Shown: positions 22,801 to 34,329 of the stretch, piece after piece
Layout of the letters: every line of letters starts with the position of its first letter
How positions within the stretch are numbered: the first letter of the stretch is position 1
Assembly (NCBI RefSeq): GCF_000224145.3
Contig: NC_020172.2
Location: 4,431,961-4,495,960 of the forward strand
From: Ciona intestinalis
Lineage: Eukaryota; Chordata; Ascidiacea; Phlebobranchia; Cionidae
Reading direction: 5' to 3'
Length of the DNA: 64,000 nt
Made by a program: the position numbers and the translations under genes
Notes under the pieces: generated by a model
Databases searched by the model: none
The model's input: the letters and a program-made list of their open reading frames with translations, nothing else
Told to the model about the DNA's origin: nothing

Positions 22801-25800
22801 CCAAAACTGAGTCACAGACCTAATTCCACCAGCACGACTGTATGGCAATAAAGGATTAAAATCCGGTGCGCCCAGACTTTCGGCAATGAATAATACATTT
22901 CACTTCATTTTGAAAGCGTTTCCATATAGGTGTAAATCCGCCAAGACCCCAAAAGTGCAATCACGACAACGAACGTATAAACTATGCATGCAATGCGGCT
23001 TGCTAAAGTAAACGGAGATTAAAATTTGCGGAAAACTGCGTGACTTATATTTGTTTTCTATGTTTTTTAAAGGAGAAAGGTCAGCAACCCCAAAGCAGGA
23101 CGAACCAGCTGCACCCGAACCAGCAGGTAAGATGCGTATATCGATTTTGTTGTAGCAGTACTTTATTGCTTAATCATTTTTACGCAGATAAAATATTATC
23201 ATTTATACACTGATGTATAATCCAGTTTTTACACAGCTAAAATGCTCACATTTTTACACAGATAAAATATTCCCATTTTTACACATCGTTTCACCGAGTA
23301 CATTTAACCAATCATTGTTTAAAATTAAAACAGAACCCGTAGCCGAGGTCGAGACCAGAGAAAAAACACCCACACGTAAGTTAGATATTTGTTTATTGCT
23401 ACTAGCTATACATACATTCTACTCGTTGCTTTGCTAGAGTAGTTGCAACGGAATTTCCAGCTTTGCTTTTGCTTTAACTATACCACGGTCATATCGGTTC
23501 TATATGTTAACGTTGCTGGTGTTCATGCATAACCTGCGACATCCGTATAGATATCGCTCAATATACTTGAGATTATTACTTGTGTAGCCGTCAAGGCCCC
23601 AACGCCTGGACCAGAGCCCGAAGCAGCTCCTGAACCTGTTCCCGAACCTGAGCCCGAACAAGAAAAAGCTAAAACCCCTACCCCACCTCCACCGGAGCCC
23701 GAACCGGTACCCGAAGCCGAGGCCGAACTAACTCAAACAGAAGAAACAGCAGCAGGTTGATGGAGTTGATGACGTGGCGTTTATTGCATCTTGCTGTTTG
23801 TGTTGTACCATGTAGACCATCAGTAGCTTCGCACTAGATATCTCAACCAGTAGATCTACTATTTTAAAGCGATTTCACAAAGCTATAGTGGCGTATTAAC
23901 ACGTCATCACCATTAACTATAGATTCCACATTCTATATTTTCCACAACACTTTACATTGCCCCGGTTGTTGTGATCAATTTCTGTCGTATTTTAACATTG
24001 CCATTTATTGAGTTGACATGTCTGTTGGGTGTATGGGAAAGACGTAAAACACTATTTGTTTGCGGTGGTGTAATGTGGAAAAATTCATGTGTGCGTTCAA
24101 TTTCATTAATAATTTAAATCGCACGCCAATTTAGGCTAAGCGGGGCTTGCACTTCCATATGAGCGCATCTGGATCCCTTTTTCGAAATCGATTTCATTTT
24201 CTGGGACTTTCCTCCTGAAAAAATTGTCTTTCCTGTCCTATCCTCGGTGTATTTCTTCAGCTGAAATCGAGACGGCTGAGGTTTCCAACACGGAATCTAA
24301 ACCAGAAGTTCCAGCCGAACCGGAGCAAATCACTGAAGCTGCTGCTGAAGCGGTCCCCGAAGATTCGCAGACGGAAACCGCAGCGGAAACTACTGCTGAA
24401 GAAGCTACTACAGATGAAGTTACAGAAGAACCTGCAGCCCAAGGTTGCGTGTTGATGTTTGCATGAGGTTTCCAGACCAGCTTGCCGTTGTCAACTATCT
24501 GTTTGTTTTCATTTCTTTTAACCACTTGTTTTTCCACGATAACGTCCTCCTGCTTCATATGGTTTGTGGTTCATCTCTTCTATTATGCATATTAGTTCCG
24601 ACAGCTACCACACGGAGTTCATCTTTTGCCCGCCTATACTGTCTACCATCTAGATATCTTGGCTTTACTCTGTTGATAAGAAACGTGTTTTTGTCTACCA
24701 GCATGTTGTGTGTTTGTGTTGGTTTTAAATTCCGTTTGCAGTTGTTGTTTTAGGGGTGTTATAGCTACATAACAGTTTTTATTGTTGTGCATTTTATTGT
24801 ATAAACCCATGCTTTATAAACCCGCAACGTTATCGAGCATGTTGTTAAAAAACTATTTCTGCATGTCACAGAATATTTCGACTGTATCACGAGTTTGAAT
24901 CACAACATTAGAGTATAGACGGTACAAAAACCTTATAATTTTGTAAAACAATGCACATTGTTTCACACATGTGAACAAGTTAGTTTGTACATCCGCATAT
25001 ATACCAGCACATGTGAACACTTTGTAGATTTGAATATATTGCAATTAATTTAATAACTTTTTTTTACTCAGAAGAGACGAAACCCGACGAAGCGACAGCT
25101 AAACCTGCCGAAATAACAAGCGATGAAAAACCAGCGGAAGAACAAGCGGCAGAGGAACAAAAGCCAGAAGGTTAGCTTTTAAAAATCCGTAACTCGCATT
25201 TGTTTTCGTATAGTCCTGTGGGGTAAGATGGGATATTGTTACCACCTAAATCCCATATTTCCTGATCGTGTTTTGAACAACTAACAACGCGAGTCGTGAA
25301 AACACGGGTAAACAATTCTGTAAATATTCTTTGTTTGCTACAAACTCCATAAATATATGTTTTTAAAATAAACCGAATATGCTTGCTATAAAATAAGTTG
25401 AATCAGCACAGTTAAATTAATAATACCAAAAATGTTGTATGGAAGACAACCCACATATAACGTCGAATCGCAGAGACAATGCTCAGATTTAAAAACAAAG
25501 CGAAATATCTCCTAAATTCCACAGCGTAGGTTTATTGTTTCAGGGATAATTGGATCCCCTTACGATGTAGCCTATTGTTTTTCAATTAGATACCAAGCCT
25601 TGGCAGGGTTTGCTATTGTGACCGGGCCAGTGTGAAAACACTTGCTTGGTTTGCTTAAGCACTTGACCGACCACAGTCCACCACTTGTTGGTACCAGCCA
25701 CTTGAAAGTTCAATTTTGTTACTGTTTTCTCAATTTCTTAACACAATTATAACTCATTGTAGACCCGTGTGCATTTATCTTTTTGCAGTTTGGTATTGCA

Positions 25801-26299
25801 ACACGGTATAGGCCCTTTCCCCATAGATTTTTTGTACAATTTACATTTCCAGGTAGAAGACATTGATATATATAGTAGGGTATAGGGGGGAACGTGACAC
25901 TTATTATAGCACGTGTTATTGAAGTTTTCTGATCGTGTTTCAAACAATTAAAAAAGGTCTATAGGGTTTTATATTTCTCTAAATGTTCTTTGTTTACTAC
26001 CAGATGGTACGAGAAAGTACAATAAAAAGGTGTCCCATCTTCCCCCAACCATACCATATATTATAAAACCTTTTAAAGTTATTTAATTTTAATCAGTCTT
26101 ATATTCAACCCTGTTATATATTCAATACATTTACAGAACCAGCAGAAGCTCCGGTGGAATCAAATGAACCCGAACAGGAAGCAGCAGCACCACCAGCCGA
26201 AGGTAAATTGATCACCCTGAACGTTTTGAACAACCTTATAACATGGGTGTTCTGTTTCATATCTACTGCTTTTTTTCAGAACAAGCCGCGGAATCTTAA
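19880..26299 (+). CDS. Acidic Pro/Glu/Ala-rich protein with N-terminal acylation motif
   Basis: Nine exons: 19880-20057, 20642-20692, 23073-23126, 23334-23375, 23588-23755, 24261-24443, 25072-25170, 26137-26202, 26280-26299; 286 residues. It opens MGCGGSKAS: Gly2 fits N-myristoylation and Cys3 palmitoylation, so the protein is probably tethered to the inner face of a membrane. The rest is low-complexity, rich in Glu, Pro, Ala and Thr (PEPEPEQEK, PPPPEPEPVPEAEAEL), with no folded domain visible. Composition resembles BASP1/MARCKS-type or PEVK-like proteins, but I cannot claim homology. All eight introns are phase 1, so every internal exon (42-183 bases, each divisible by three) can be skipped or duplicated without losing frame. 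Donors after exons 5, 6 and 7 are weak (gttgat, gttgcg, gttagc). Introns carry MITEs; intron 2 is 2.4 kb and could hide more small exons. Confidence 0.8.
20137..20301 (-). mobile_element. MITE family 1, reverse copy, subfamily B
   Basis: In PE-rich gene intron 1. Left end AGTAGGGCGGGGTAAGATGG; the right end is lost after ATATAGGACTTCGG. Confidence 0.75.
20355..20519 (+). mobile_element. MITE family 1, forward copy
   Basis: In PE-rich gene intron 1, 54 bases after the previous reverse copy. Internally shortened near the left end. Confidence 0.8.
20975..21021. repeat. Nested palindromes of ATATACATGTATAT type
   Basis: GACTATATACATGTATATAG is followed by TACATGTATATAGTCATATA; the two form overlapping inverted repeats that end at the left terminus of a MITE. 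Confidence 0.6.
21022..21221 (+). mobile_element. MITE family 1, forward copy, subfamily B
   Basis: Full length, ACCGTGGGGTAAGATGGG to CCCCAACATTACTGTATA, with the B mark TCCCATATTTCCT. Confidence 0.85.
21438..21621 (-). mobile_element. MITE family 1, reverse copy, subfamily B
   Basis: Carries the B interior GTAGCTCTGCGACTCTGAAAG; right end decayed (ATCCCATAATAGTATA). Confidence 0.8.
22585..22788 (-). mobile_element. MITE family 1, reverse copy
   Basis: Full-length subfamily A copy with good ends, GAGTAGGGTAGGGGAAGATC and CCCCCAGTCTACTATA. Confidence 0.85.
25212..25350 (+). mobile_element. MITE family 1, right-truncated forward copy, subfamily B
   Basis: In PE-rich gene intron 7, 40 bases after the exon 7 donor. 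Ends within the TTTGTTTGCTACAAACTCC segment. Confidence 0.75.
25872..26061 (+). mobile_element. MITE family 1, forward copy
   Basis: Full length, 75 bases before the acceptor of PE-rich gene exon 8. Confidence 0.85.
26222..26268 (-). mobile_element. SINE fragment, reverse, in PE-rich gene intron 8
   Basis: ACCTTATAACATGGGTGTTC then TGTTTCATA is the reverse complement of the ATGAAACAGAACACCCGTGTTATAA segment of the SINE tail. Confidence 0.5.
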
Positions 26300-26722
26300 A
26301 CCAGAACATACGGGAATCATAATACAGCTTCGACAGAAGTTACTGCAGTTCAACGTTATTTTTCTCCATACTGGATTCTCCATTTATTCCTTTTTGATTT
26401 TAGTTTCGTAGTCGGCATATTGTTAAAACGTCGAACAGATAGACTGCGTATAATTCTATAATTCTTTGTTTTATATTCTTTTTCTATATTGGCGCGAAAA
26501 CACTTCGCTAAAATCTCTTTATCCGCATTGTTCCTTTATAGATCTTATAATACGCAGCAGCGCTTTTATTTTGCTTATATATCAGTACTGTGAATGCCGG
26601 GCTTTAAAACCATCTATAATCTTTACCATTGGTCTGATACGACCGAATTCACCCAAATGTTTGGCCAACACAAACACTCTCGCATTTACAGGTTTAAAAT
26701 TCCTTAAATGCATACCCATCAA

Positions 26723-26873
26723 TATAGTAGGGTGGGGAAGATGGATCACCTTTTATTCTATTTTCTCGTCCAAACATCCTCACGAACCCCATCTGCCGTT
26801 TCTAACTGTTTAAACCACGATCAGATCCGCTAAAGGTGTCCCTCCACCCCCCACCATACTATATGGACAGAAA
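26723..26873 (-). mobile_element. MITE family 1, reverse copy with internal deletion
   Basis: Both ends are good (TAGTAGGGTGGGGAAGATGG and CCACCATACTATA) but about 45 interior bases, including the TTTGTTTACTACC segment, are gone. Confidence 0.8.
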
Positions 26874-26994
26874 ATATATATTCGAAATCCCGAATTTTTC
26901 AAGTTCAAGTAATATTGCACAGCTTTAACTGTGATTTTTTTCGTATTGTTTTTCTCTTCAATAATGTATCTGCGCCCCAACAGATATACATATG

Positions 26995-27179
26995 TATAGT
27001 AGGGCGGAGGAAGCTGGGACACATTTTTATTCTATTTTCGCCCTACTAGTAATAAACAAAGAACATTTAAAAATTATAAACCGGTTTCCTCACGACTCTT
27101 AGACCGTTGTTAATTGTTTTATAACATGATATTTGAATAGTATGTGCTAAAGGTGACCCATCTTACCTTACAGTACTTT
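26995..27179 (-). mobile_element. MITE family 1, reverse copy
   Basis: Full length; right end TTACCTTACAGTACTT. 122 bases from the previous copy. Confidence 0.8.
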
Positions 27180-28329
27180 ATTTCGCTTTGACGTACCTGG
27201 CCGATATCACTTCCGTCCAACCCGGTTATTTTACCAAATTTTCTCGCGTTTCATACCAAAACTTGAAAATCGCTGTGACTTGCTGTTGGCTGTACATATA
27301 AACGCTCATATTGTACATACAGGTATATACAACCTTATTATGTCGTTACTTTTCGCCACTTGGAAAGTTAATAAATTCAGAAGAACTTAAGTTGGATTTC
27401 CAGTTGGATTTCCGTTCACGTACAAGAGCACAGCACTACTGATAAAGCAAGGAAAGAAATAGAAGTTCTTCCAAATATTACACAAGCAACACGGTTAAAA
27501 TTATTCCCAAGTTAAAGGTTGGTTTTCTTTTAAAATTAGTGAAGTTTTGTAAAAACCCCCGTTTCACATTGAAAACCTGATTGAATCCAATTTCATGATA
27601 ATACATAAACTCTCCCGCCTATCGGCTATGTAAACTATATCTCTTGAGTATAGCATTTCGTAATTATTATATAGTAGGGTGTATAAAGTGGGGGCATTCT
27701 GGTAAAACGCGTTTTATTTTATCAACGTTTGTCTGTCGAGTAGAATGACGTCTTGCTAAAAAGCACAAAATATGTCGCGGAAATAAACGTTTTTTTATCA
27801 GAATATCCAATTTTTATAAAAATAAAATTATCAGTTTAGCGAAGATTCCAACCACGCCCAGGAGGCTGCTTCACTTGTGGTCGTTGAGGTTTTTTTACCA
27901 GGACCTCTCGCCAGTAGCCCTAGTTCTACCTGGTTACTTAACCCGCTAGGCAGCGATCGACGCCACCTAACGGTGCTAAGTGTTCGAGCCACCGAGATCG
28001 CGAAACACGCACAACATACACGACCAAGAACCACAACCTGGACTGACCGTCTCATAAACTGAGCTTACACCTCCCAACACACCATCGTTATACGTGGCTT
28101 ACCGCGTTAAGAGACGTACTGTGAGAAATTTGACACAGGACACAAGAAATTGGACACGACACACATACTTCTGACCTGGCATTGGCTGATCCAATGAATT
28201 AGAATATAATAATATAAAAGGGGTGAGCTGTAGCACCTAACCAATCGCACCACATTTTTTTATGTATATGTATGATATAATGTTTTGGTGTAGAATGAAG
28301 TGTAGAACTGTATATTCTGAGTCACCCTG

Positions 28330-28660
28330 GTCGGACAGGCTATACCTAGAGCCTCAATAGTTAGATAGGCCAACAGGGTTAAAATTTTACGACCCCTAAT
28401 AGTTAAATGGGTTTGGATGTTAAACAACCAGAATGGTTGATAGTTGTCTAAGTTTCCAAACAGTCCCTATAGTTAGTTGGGCTCCCAGGATTAACGAATA
28501 TGAAGTCTTAATAGTTAGATAAGTGACCAATTTTTGACTAAAGGCTTCCAGGGTTACGTTTTTAAGTGTGGGGGTATAATAAGGGGTTCCAGTGCTTGAA
28601 TATATTTTTAAGGAGCCTCAGCAATAATTAGGTAGACTTCCAGGGATACAGCCATATCAT
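28330..28660 (+). repeat. Degenerate tandem repeat, ~60-75 bp units
   Basis: Five or so diverged units share (C)C(T)AATAGTTAGATAGG, then 15-25 bases, then CCAGGGTTA or CAGGATTAA. Clear repeats of the AGTTAG motif start near 28357, 28407, 28470 and 28510, with TAATTAGGTAGACTTCCAGG near 28628. Confidence 0.5.
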
Positions 28661-28716
28661 TGGAGTAGAGGTTGCAGGAAGATTACGAACACGCATAACA
28701 TGTAAACGAAATCAAT

Positions 28717-28916
28717 TCTCCTTCATTGGCATTTTTACGAAATAAAACAAAGTCAAAAATTAAAAACGAAAACAAAAACGGAGCCCCGCACAACGTAACG
28801 TAAAAATAAAAGACAAAAACATAAGTAAAAATTACAGAAAAAGCGCCAGCGAGTAAAAAAGACAAAAAAATACGTGAAAATGGCGGACGCAAAACGAAGC
28901 AAAAATGCCAATGATT
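28717..28916. repeat. A-rich segment with inverted ends
   Basis: ATTGGCATTTTT near 28717 is matched by AAAAATGCCAAT near 28900. The ~170 bases between are purine-rich on the plus strand (AAACGAAAACAAAAAC type). It could be a small non-autonomous element; only one copy is present here. Confidence 0.4.
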
Positions 28917-29179
28917 GAGAATTAATTCGCACATCATGTATGCAAAACGTTTGGCGCCCAAATGCAAGCCTCTTATATGACAACCCTATTCAAATAGGAA
29001 TTTGATAATTGTTTCCCCTTTAACCTATTACGAGGTTAAATGCTTTACATTAAAGCTTATCTGTATTAAAATCTAATATTCTAACTTTGTCATTATAACG
29101 TAATACCCCATGGAAGACGTCACAGAAATGCCCACACCTTGGATTATCAGAATATAAGTTCATTTCGTGTGTAGTGTAA

Positions 29180-29197
29180 GTGTGTGTGTGTGTGTGT
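29180..29197 (+). repeat. GT microsatellite
   Basis: Nine GT dinucleotides in a row. Confidence 0.85.
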
Positions 29198-30296
29198 CAA
29201 TACATACAATAAACGCAGCAATCCCCCAACACCACCATACCCCACCCCATACAACTAAGCATAGCAACATAGCATTCTCTATGGGCCAATACAGTATAGT
29301 AATAAATATTAATAACCGTTTTTTTACGCCGCCGCAAACCGTCGCATCGCGTCGCAATAACTAGTTGTTTACGAAGTGGGGAAACTGCATAAGAACGGAT
29401 TTGGGGAGCTAACTATATCTTGCTTTAACGCAAGATTGATCGAACCGAGTGATTTTCGGAATCACTTTTTCCGCCGCAACAGCGTCGAGTTTGCGTCGCA
29501 TATTCGCGGATGTTGTCGATTCAAAAAAGGAATGACAACGCGTAAACTTAGAACTGAAAAAAAAACTAATTGGTTAGGTTTTTAGGGGGCTAACAGGGAG
29601 CTGACATTTTTAGTAATTTTTAATCCCTACCCTAGTCGCAGTTTTGGCGCCTAATTGTTTTGCAGTTGGAACCCGCCAGCTTTCGCCGACCGGACTTTTA
29701 ACCAACTGGCGTGTATGGGTTTACGCAAACCAGGACAGTCTGCTGTATAGGCCTGGGTGCAATGACACGTGTTGTGTCGGCCTGGTGCAGCGTCCCAGTT
29801 CTAACTTAAACTTCCTATCAGCGATCCCTAGTTATAGCGATGTCACTTCTATCTATCTGATGCCGACTGTCCGGCCTTGCTGATAAGTGACACCAGGAGT
29901 ATGGGTTAAAGTTGGAGAAATCTGACCTGCGCGCACCGTTCTTATGCAGGTTGTTTACACACACATACAAACATACAAATAAATACAACCCACCCAAGAT
30001 TCCCAACCACGTTACATTACTAACGTGTACAAAGGTGGACTTTAATCATTTGATCACCGTATACTTCCCCACCCCACACAACACACCATGCACCACATAA
30101 ACATTCAATTTTAAACAAGCATTCAAGTACAAGGGACTTTTTTATGCTACAGCTCACATAAGTTAGTATTTACATCGACTAAGAATAAATCTTAGTCTGA
30201 GTATGCTATGGCTCCATCTTCGTTCTTGAGCTTTCGTTTCGTCTTGGTCCCATATCTATAGAAGCAATAAAACGGCATTAAATTCAGTGCTTAATT

Positions 30297-30470
30297 TGTG
30301 GGGGAAGACGGGAGACCTCTACCACCTAAAAATATCTCGATTGTGTTTTAAACAATTAGCAACGGTTTACGGGAGTTGTATGGATACAGTTTTATAATTC
30401 ATTAAATACACATTGTTTACTACCAAATAATAGGAATAAACTGAAAATGTGTCCTATTATCCGCATTCGT
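30297..30470 (+). mobile_element. MITE family 1, forward copy, diverged
   Basis: Left end TTTGTGGGGGAAGACGGG; right end decayed to TATTATCCGCATTCG. Confidence 0.75.
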
Positions 30471-31383
30471 ATTATGTATATAAACAGTATTACCCTATAC
30501 CAACATATTAAAACTAACGTAAGCAATTATGCACCTAATTTACAATCACGAATTAACAAATTAGGAACACTCGGTTCTATAATAAAGATAAAAACTCACC
30601 TTTAACTCAGTAACTTTGAATCTTCATTCGTGAGCGAGATAACATTGCTGTGATCTGAACAGAACACTTCGGTCCGTATTGTTTTAGAGCGATTCAAAAA
30701 ATTTAAAGTTTTAAAAAATCACTTTCAAACTAGCCACCTATAAATCAAAGTTTAAATATTAAAATCAACAAATATATACTTTATGTTGCTCATATATTGC
30801 ATATTCAATGCTAAAACAACCCCATAACCTAACTGCCCAAACTTAACTACATTAACTGCCAATTTCCTAACGTTTGTTCCAAAACGTGACAAACCAAAAG
30901 AACAAACCACGCCTCCAAATGTGTCGATCACGTGCAAAGCTGGGAGCTGATTGGTTAATTACTAAGAGCCACAGTGCGAATTGATGACGTAAAACTGCTA
31001 AATTGTTATTTGCGCGAATTCCGAGCGCCTTTAGGAAAAAGTATTGCCTATATAAAAAACAAATTTTCGTTTTTCGTGATAGGATTTGATAAGCAGAAAT
31101 TTAACATCAGGTATCACTGGAATCTATTTATAGTAACAGCGGATTGTGAAAAATTGCGGCAATAATTATTTTGACGCTATTCCTGCGGCTTACGTGTGAA
31201 CTCCTAGTAAACACACAAGTCAGAAATACAACAGTAATATTTATTCGTTTACAGACTACTGTAAAAGACATAGGTTACAAACAACTTTACAAATATGCAT
31301 TTGTTTAACATGAGAGTTCAATATTTAATAGTGTAACAGGGTCATAAACTTTGTGTTAATGCCTACTTCTTCTTATTTTCTTG

Positions 31384-31580
31384 TATATAGTAGGATGGGG
31401 GAATATGGGACACCTTTGCATTCTATTTTCTCGTCTTATTTGGTAGTAAACAAAAACATTCAAAGAATTATAAAACCGTTCTTACGGCACTCATATACTG
31501 TTGTTAATTGTTTAAAGCACGATTAGGAAATATGGGATTTAAGTGCTAACGGTATCCCATCTTACCCCACAGTATTATAT
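31384..31580 (-). mobile_element. MITE family 1, reverse copy, A/B chimera
   Basis: Left half is subfamily A (TTTGGTAGTAAACAAAAACATTC), right half subfamily B (ATGGGATTTAAGTGCTAACG). It is the last copy before the MITE-free UBE2G1 region. Confidence 0.8.
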
Positions 31581-32110
31581 AGCACTTCCGTAATTTTATG
31601 CTGCCAGATTTGCTCGCCTGTGTGTTCTTGGGTAAAACATTTACACATACTTTCACTAACTTTGGCAAATTATACAGTTTTTCAGAAAATAAGAATCCAA
31701 TTTTAAATTGTAATAATTTAAAAACCGTCACTCCCCTAATGGTGTACGTATTCAGTGAGGCATTGAAATCCTCATTGTGCTGGTAGTGTTGCAGGCATAG
31801 ATATCATATATATAGCTATGGTTGCAGGTATTAAGAAATGACTATTGATTATAGAACAGAAAACCCTGTGGTTATAACTGGTATTCGTCTAATATATGTA
31901 AATATTAATATAGGGGGATTACCTATAGGGTTTTCGCAGTACCCATGACGTGCCACGCCGCGGGACCTCACCCGTCACCCATATAGAATAGTTTTTTTTA
32001 TAATTCTCGTTGTTTAATATCAATCCAAGGCATGCAACTAGAATTAAAAGTGTTGTGCTGACACAATAACTTGTTACAGCTAAACAAAAAGCACTAAAGT
32101 TTCTTATTTA

Positions 32111-32130
32111 TAATATATATATATATATAT
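32111..32130 (+). repeat. TA microsatellite
   Basis: Ten TA dinucleotides, about 160 bases upstream of the UBE2G1 start codon. Confidence 0.8.
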
Positions 32131-32288
32131 CATATGTATCAATGTATGTATAAATTTTTGGTTTATTTTACTTCCTTTATTTTTGTTTAGAATCGTGGAG
32201 TTTTGGATAGAGTTGCTTGCTGTTAATTTTCAAAAGAATTATCTACCAATCGTGAGTTGCCAGGAAAACTGTCATAAAATTATAAGTA

Positions 32289-34296
32289 ATGGCTCAATCA
32301 CAGGGTGCACTGCTTCTAAAGAGACAGCTAAACGGTGAATTGTTGCTTTTCCTCTTTTGTTGCTTTCTATTTTTCTGCTGTTATAAACTGCCCAGTTGTA
32401 CCATTGCATTAAATACCAGGGTGTTGTGGATGGGACCAAGTCTGCAGAGTTTGGCAGTTTCTAACGACATCTCGTGCATGCTAGACGTTTAGTTTTCACC
32501 TGTGCGCGTGCTGTTATCAAAAATCGGCGTGCAAGATATACATTTTAAAGCCACATTGGGAAACCTTACTTAATTTAACATGTCGATTTTCTTTGTGTAT
32601 TTAATTAGCATGCGTAGGACAAATTATGGCATGCATCACCAAAAATTTGTAAACAGAATCGCTTGTGCACCTGCCATATTCTGCAGACAGGGATGGGACT
32701 GTGTCTGAACACACTAAGGTTACAGTCAGAATACAGTTGGTGTTGTGGACAGAGTAACACTGGTTGCATAAATGGCTTACATAAACCTTTCTGAGTGTTG
32801 GGGTAAAGGGACAAATCTGGCATAAAACCAGGTCCTCAACAAAGACCTCACCCACACAGAATAGATATCATCCTTTGTACAGTTGTTATGTTTTTGTTCT
32901 TATAGTTCATTATAATTCAGTGCTGGTGAAGAATCCCTTGATCTGCTAAATGTAACAACCAACCACTAACTTATATAACCCCTAGCTCCTGCCCCCTAAC
33001 CATTAATCCCTAACTAGTACTACCAACCTCCAACACTTTCCACCAGCCTAATCTGTAATGTACTAAAAGATTCTTTACTATTGCACTGTTTGCACATAAT
33101 TCTCATTTTACTACCTTTTTTATAATTTAAACACTTGATTTTGTAAAAATAGACTTGCAGAAAAAGCCAGTGGAAGGATTCAGTGCTGGTTTGGTTGACG
33201 ATGAGAACTTGTTCGTTTGGGAAATCATAGTAATTGGACCAGTCGACACAGTTTAGTAAGAACCTTTTCCCATCCTACTTATTTTTTTATTAAAAAATTT
33301 TAATTTTGAATTTTTTTATACATATTTTTTTATTAAAAAAGTAGTTCAATTATAAAATCGGAGTTTTAGAGTAAAAAGTTCATATTTTTTGTCTTTAAAA
33401 AATATAGTTTGATGTAAAACAATTCAATTTAATAATAGAAAAAGTATTCAATCACTTTAGGTCATGGTTCGGATTTTATTGTTTGTTGTAATAGCCTGAC
33501 AATCCTGTGTGTGTAGAAATTTTGAAGTTACAAAATTTGTAAAATATTCTTTTCTAAAAGCTCTGTCACATAAAATTGTCATTTATGATTATGATAATTT
33601 AATTAACCAAAAAAACTTTTTTTTAGTGAAGGAGGTTTCTTTAAAGCGCATTTGAGTTTTCCCCAGGAGTATCCTCAACGACCACCAAAGCTAAAATTTA
33701 TATCTGAAATGTGGCATCCCAATGGTATGTATATAAATATAATGATTTTTACCAGTTGCGACAAATTAATATTGAAATATGTTTTTACCAGTTTACAAAG
33801 ATAGATATCTTGATTTTTTAATGTTTTTACCAGTTGGGAAAGACGGTTTAGTTTGTATTTCGATTCTGCATGAACCTGGCGAGGATAAATTTGGATACGA
33901 AAGGGCAGAAGAAAGATGGCTCCCTATACACACTGTTGAATCTATCATGGTAAATATTACCTTTGCTTATTACATTTTTTCGCTTCCTAATTTTTTTATT
34001 TTCTAGCTAAAATTTATAAAAACGGTATTTTTTGTGCTCCAAGCAAATTTTAAATATGAAACTTCACAGTAAAGTATAAACACATTGTACCACAGTAACA
34101 ATATAAGTCAGTATGATGATGGATTAGATTTGTCATTTCTGAAATAGGTTAGTCATATTAATAACACATTAACAACTGCCAGGCTATAACTTTAAAAATT
34201 AATGTCAAAGCTTTGACGACAAAATTAAACAGAACAATGTGCCATTGTTAATGTCCTATTTTTTTGTTTACTATTAGTTATATAGTAGTAAATATG

Positions 34297-34329
<33 letters not shown>

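Larger units (their letters stand above)
20693..23072. other. Long intron 2 of the PE-rich gene
   Basis: Holds a TATA/CATG palindrome cluster (20975-21021), three MITE family 1 copies and otherwise unremarkable sequence. I searched for short Glu/Pro-rich phase-1 exons and saw none convincing. Confidence 0.5.
26300..32288. other. Six-kilobase gene-poor region
   Basis: Holds the 3' UTR of the PE-rich gene, five MITE family 1 copies, a degenerate tandem repeat (28330-28660), an A-rich segment with inverted ends (28717-28916), a GT microsatellite, a CpG-richer block (29320-29540) and several short open frames of no known family (27841-28062, 29644-29883). A promoter-like stretch with CACGTG, GATTGGTTAATT and TGACGTAA lies at 30920-30995. 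No gene model could be supported. Confidence 0.5.

Noticed and set aside
24238-24558. Minus-strand open frame of 106 codons over PE-rich exon 6
   Set aside because: Shadow of a well-supported exon; its Ser/Val/Ala-rich translation is the complement of GAA/GCT codons.
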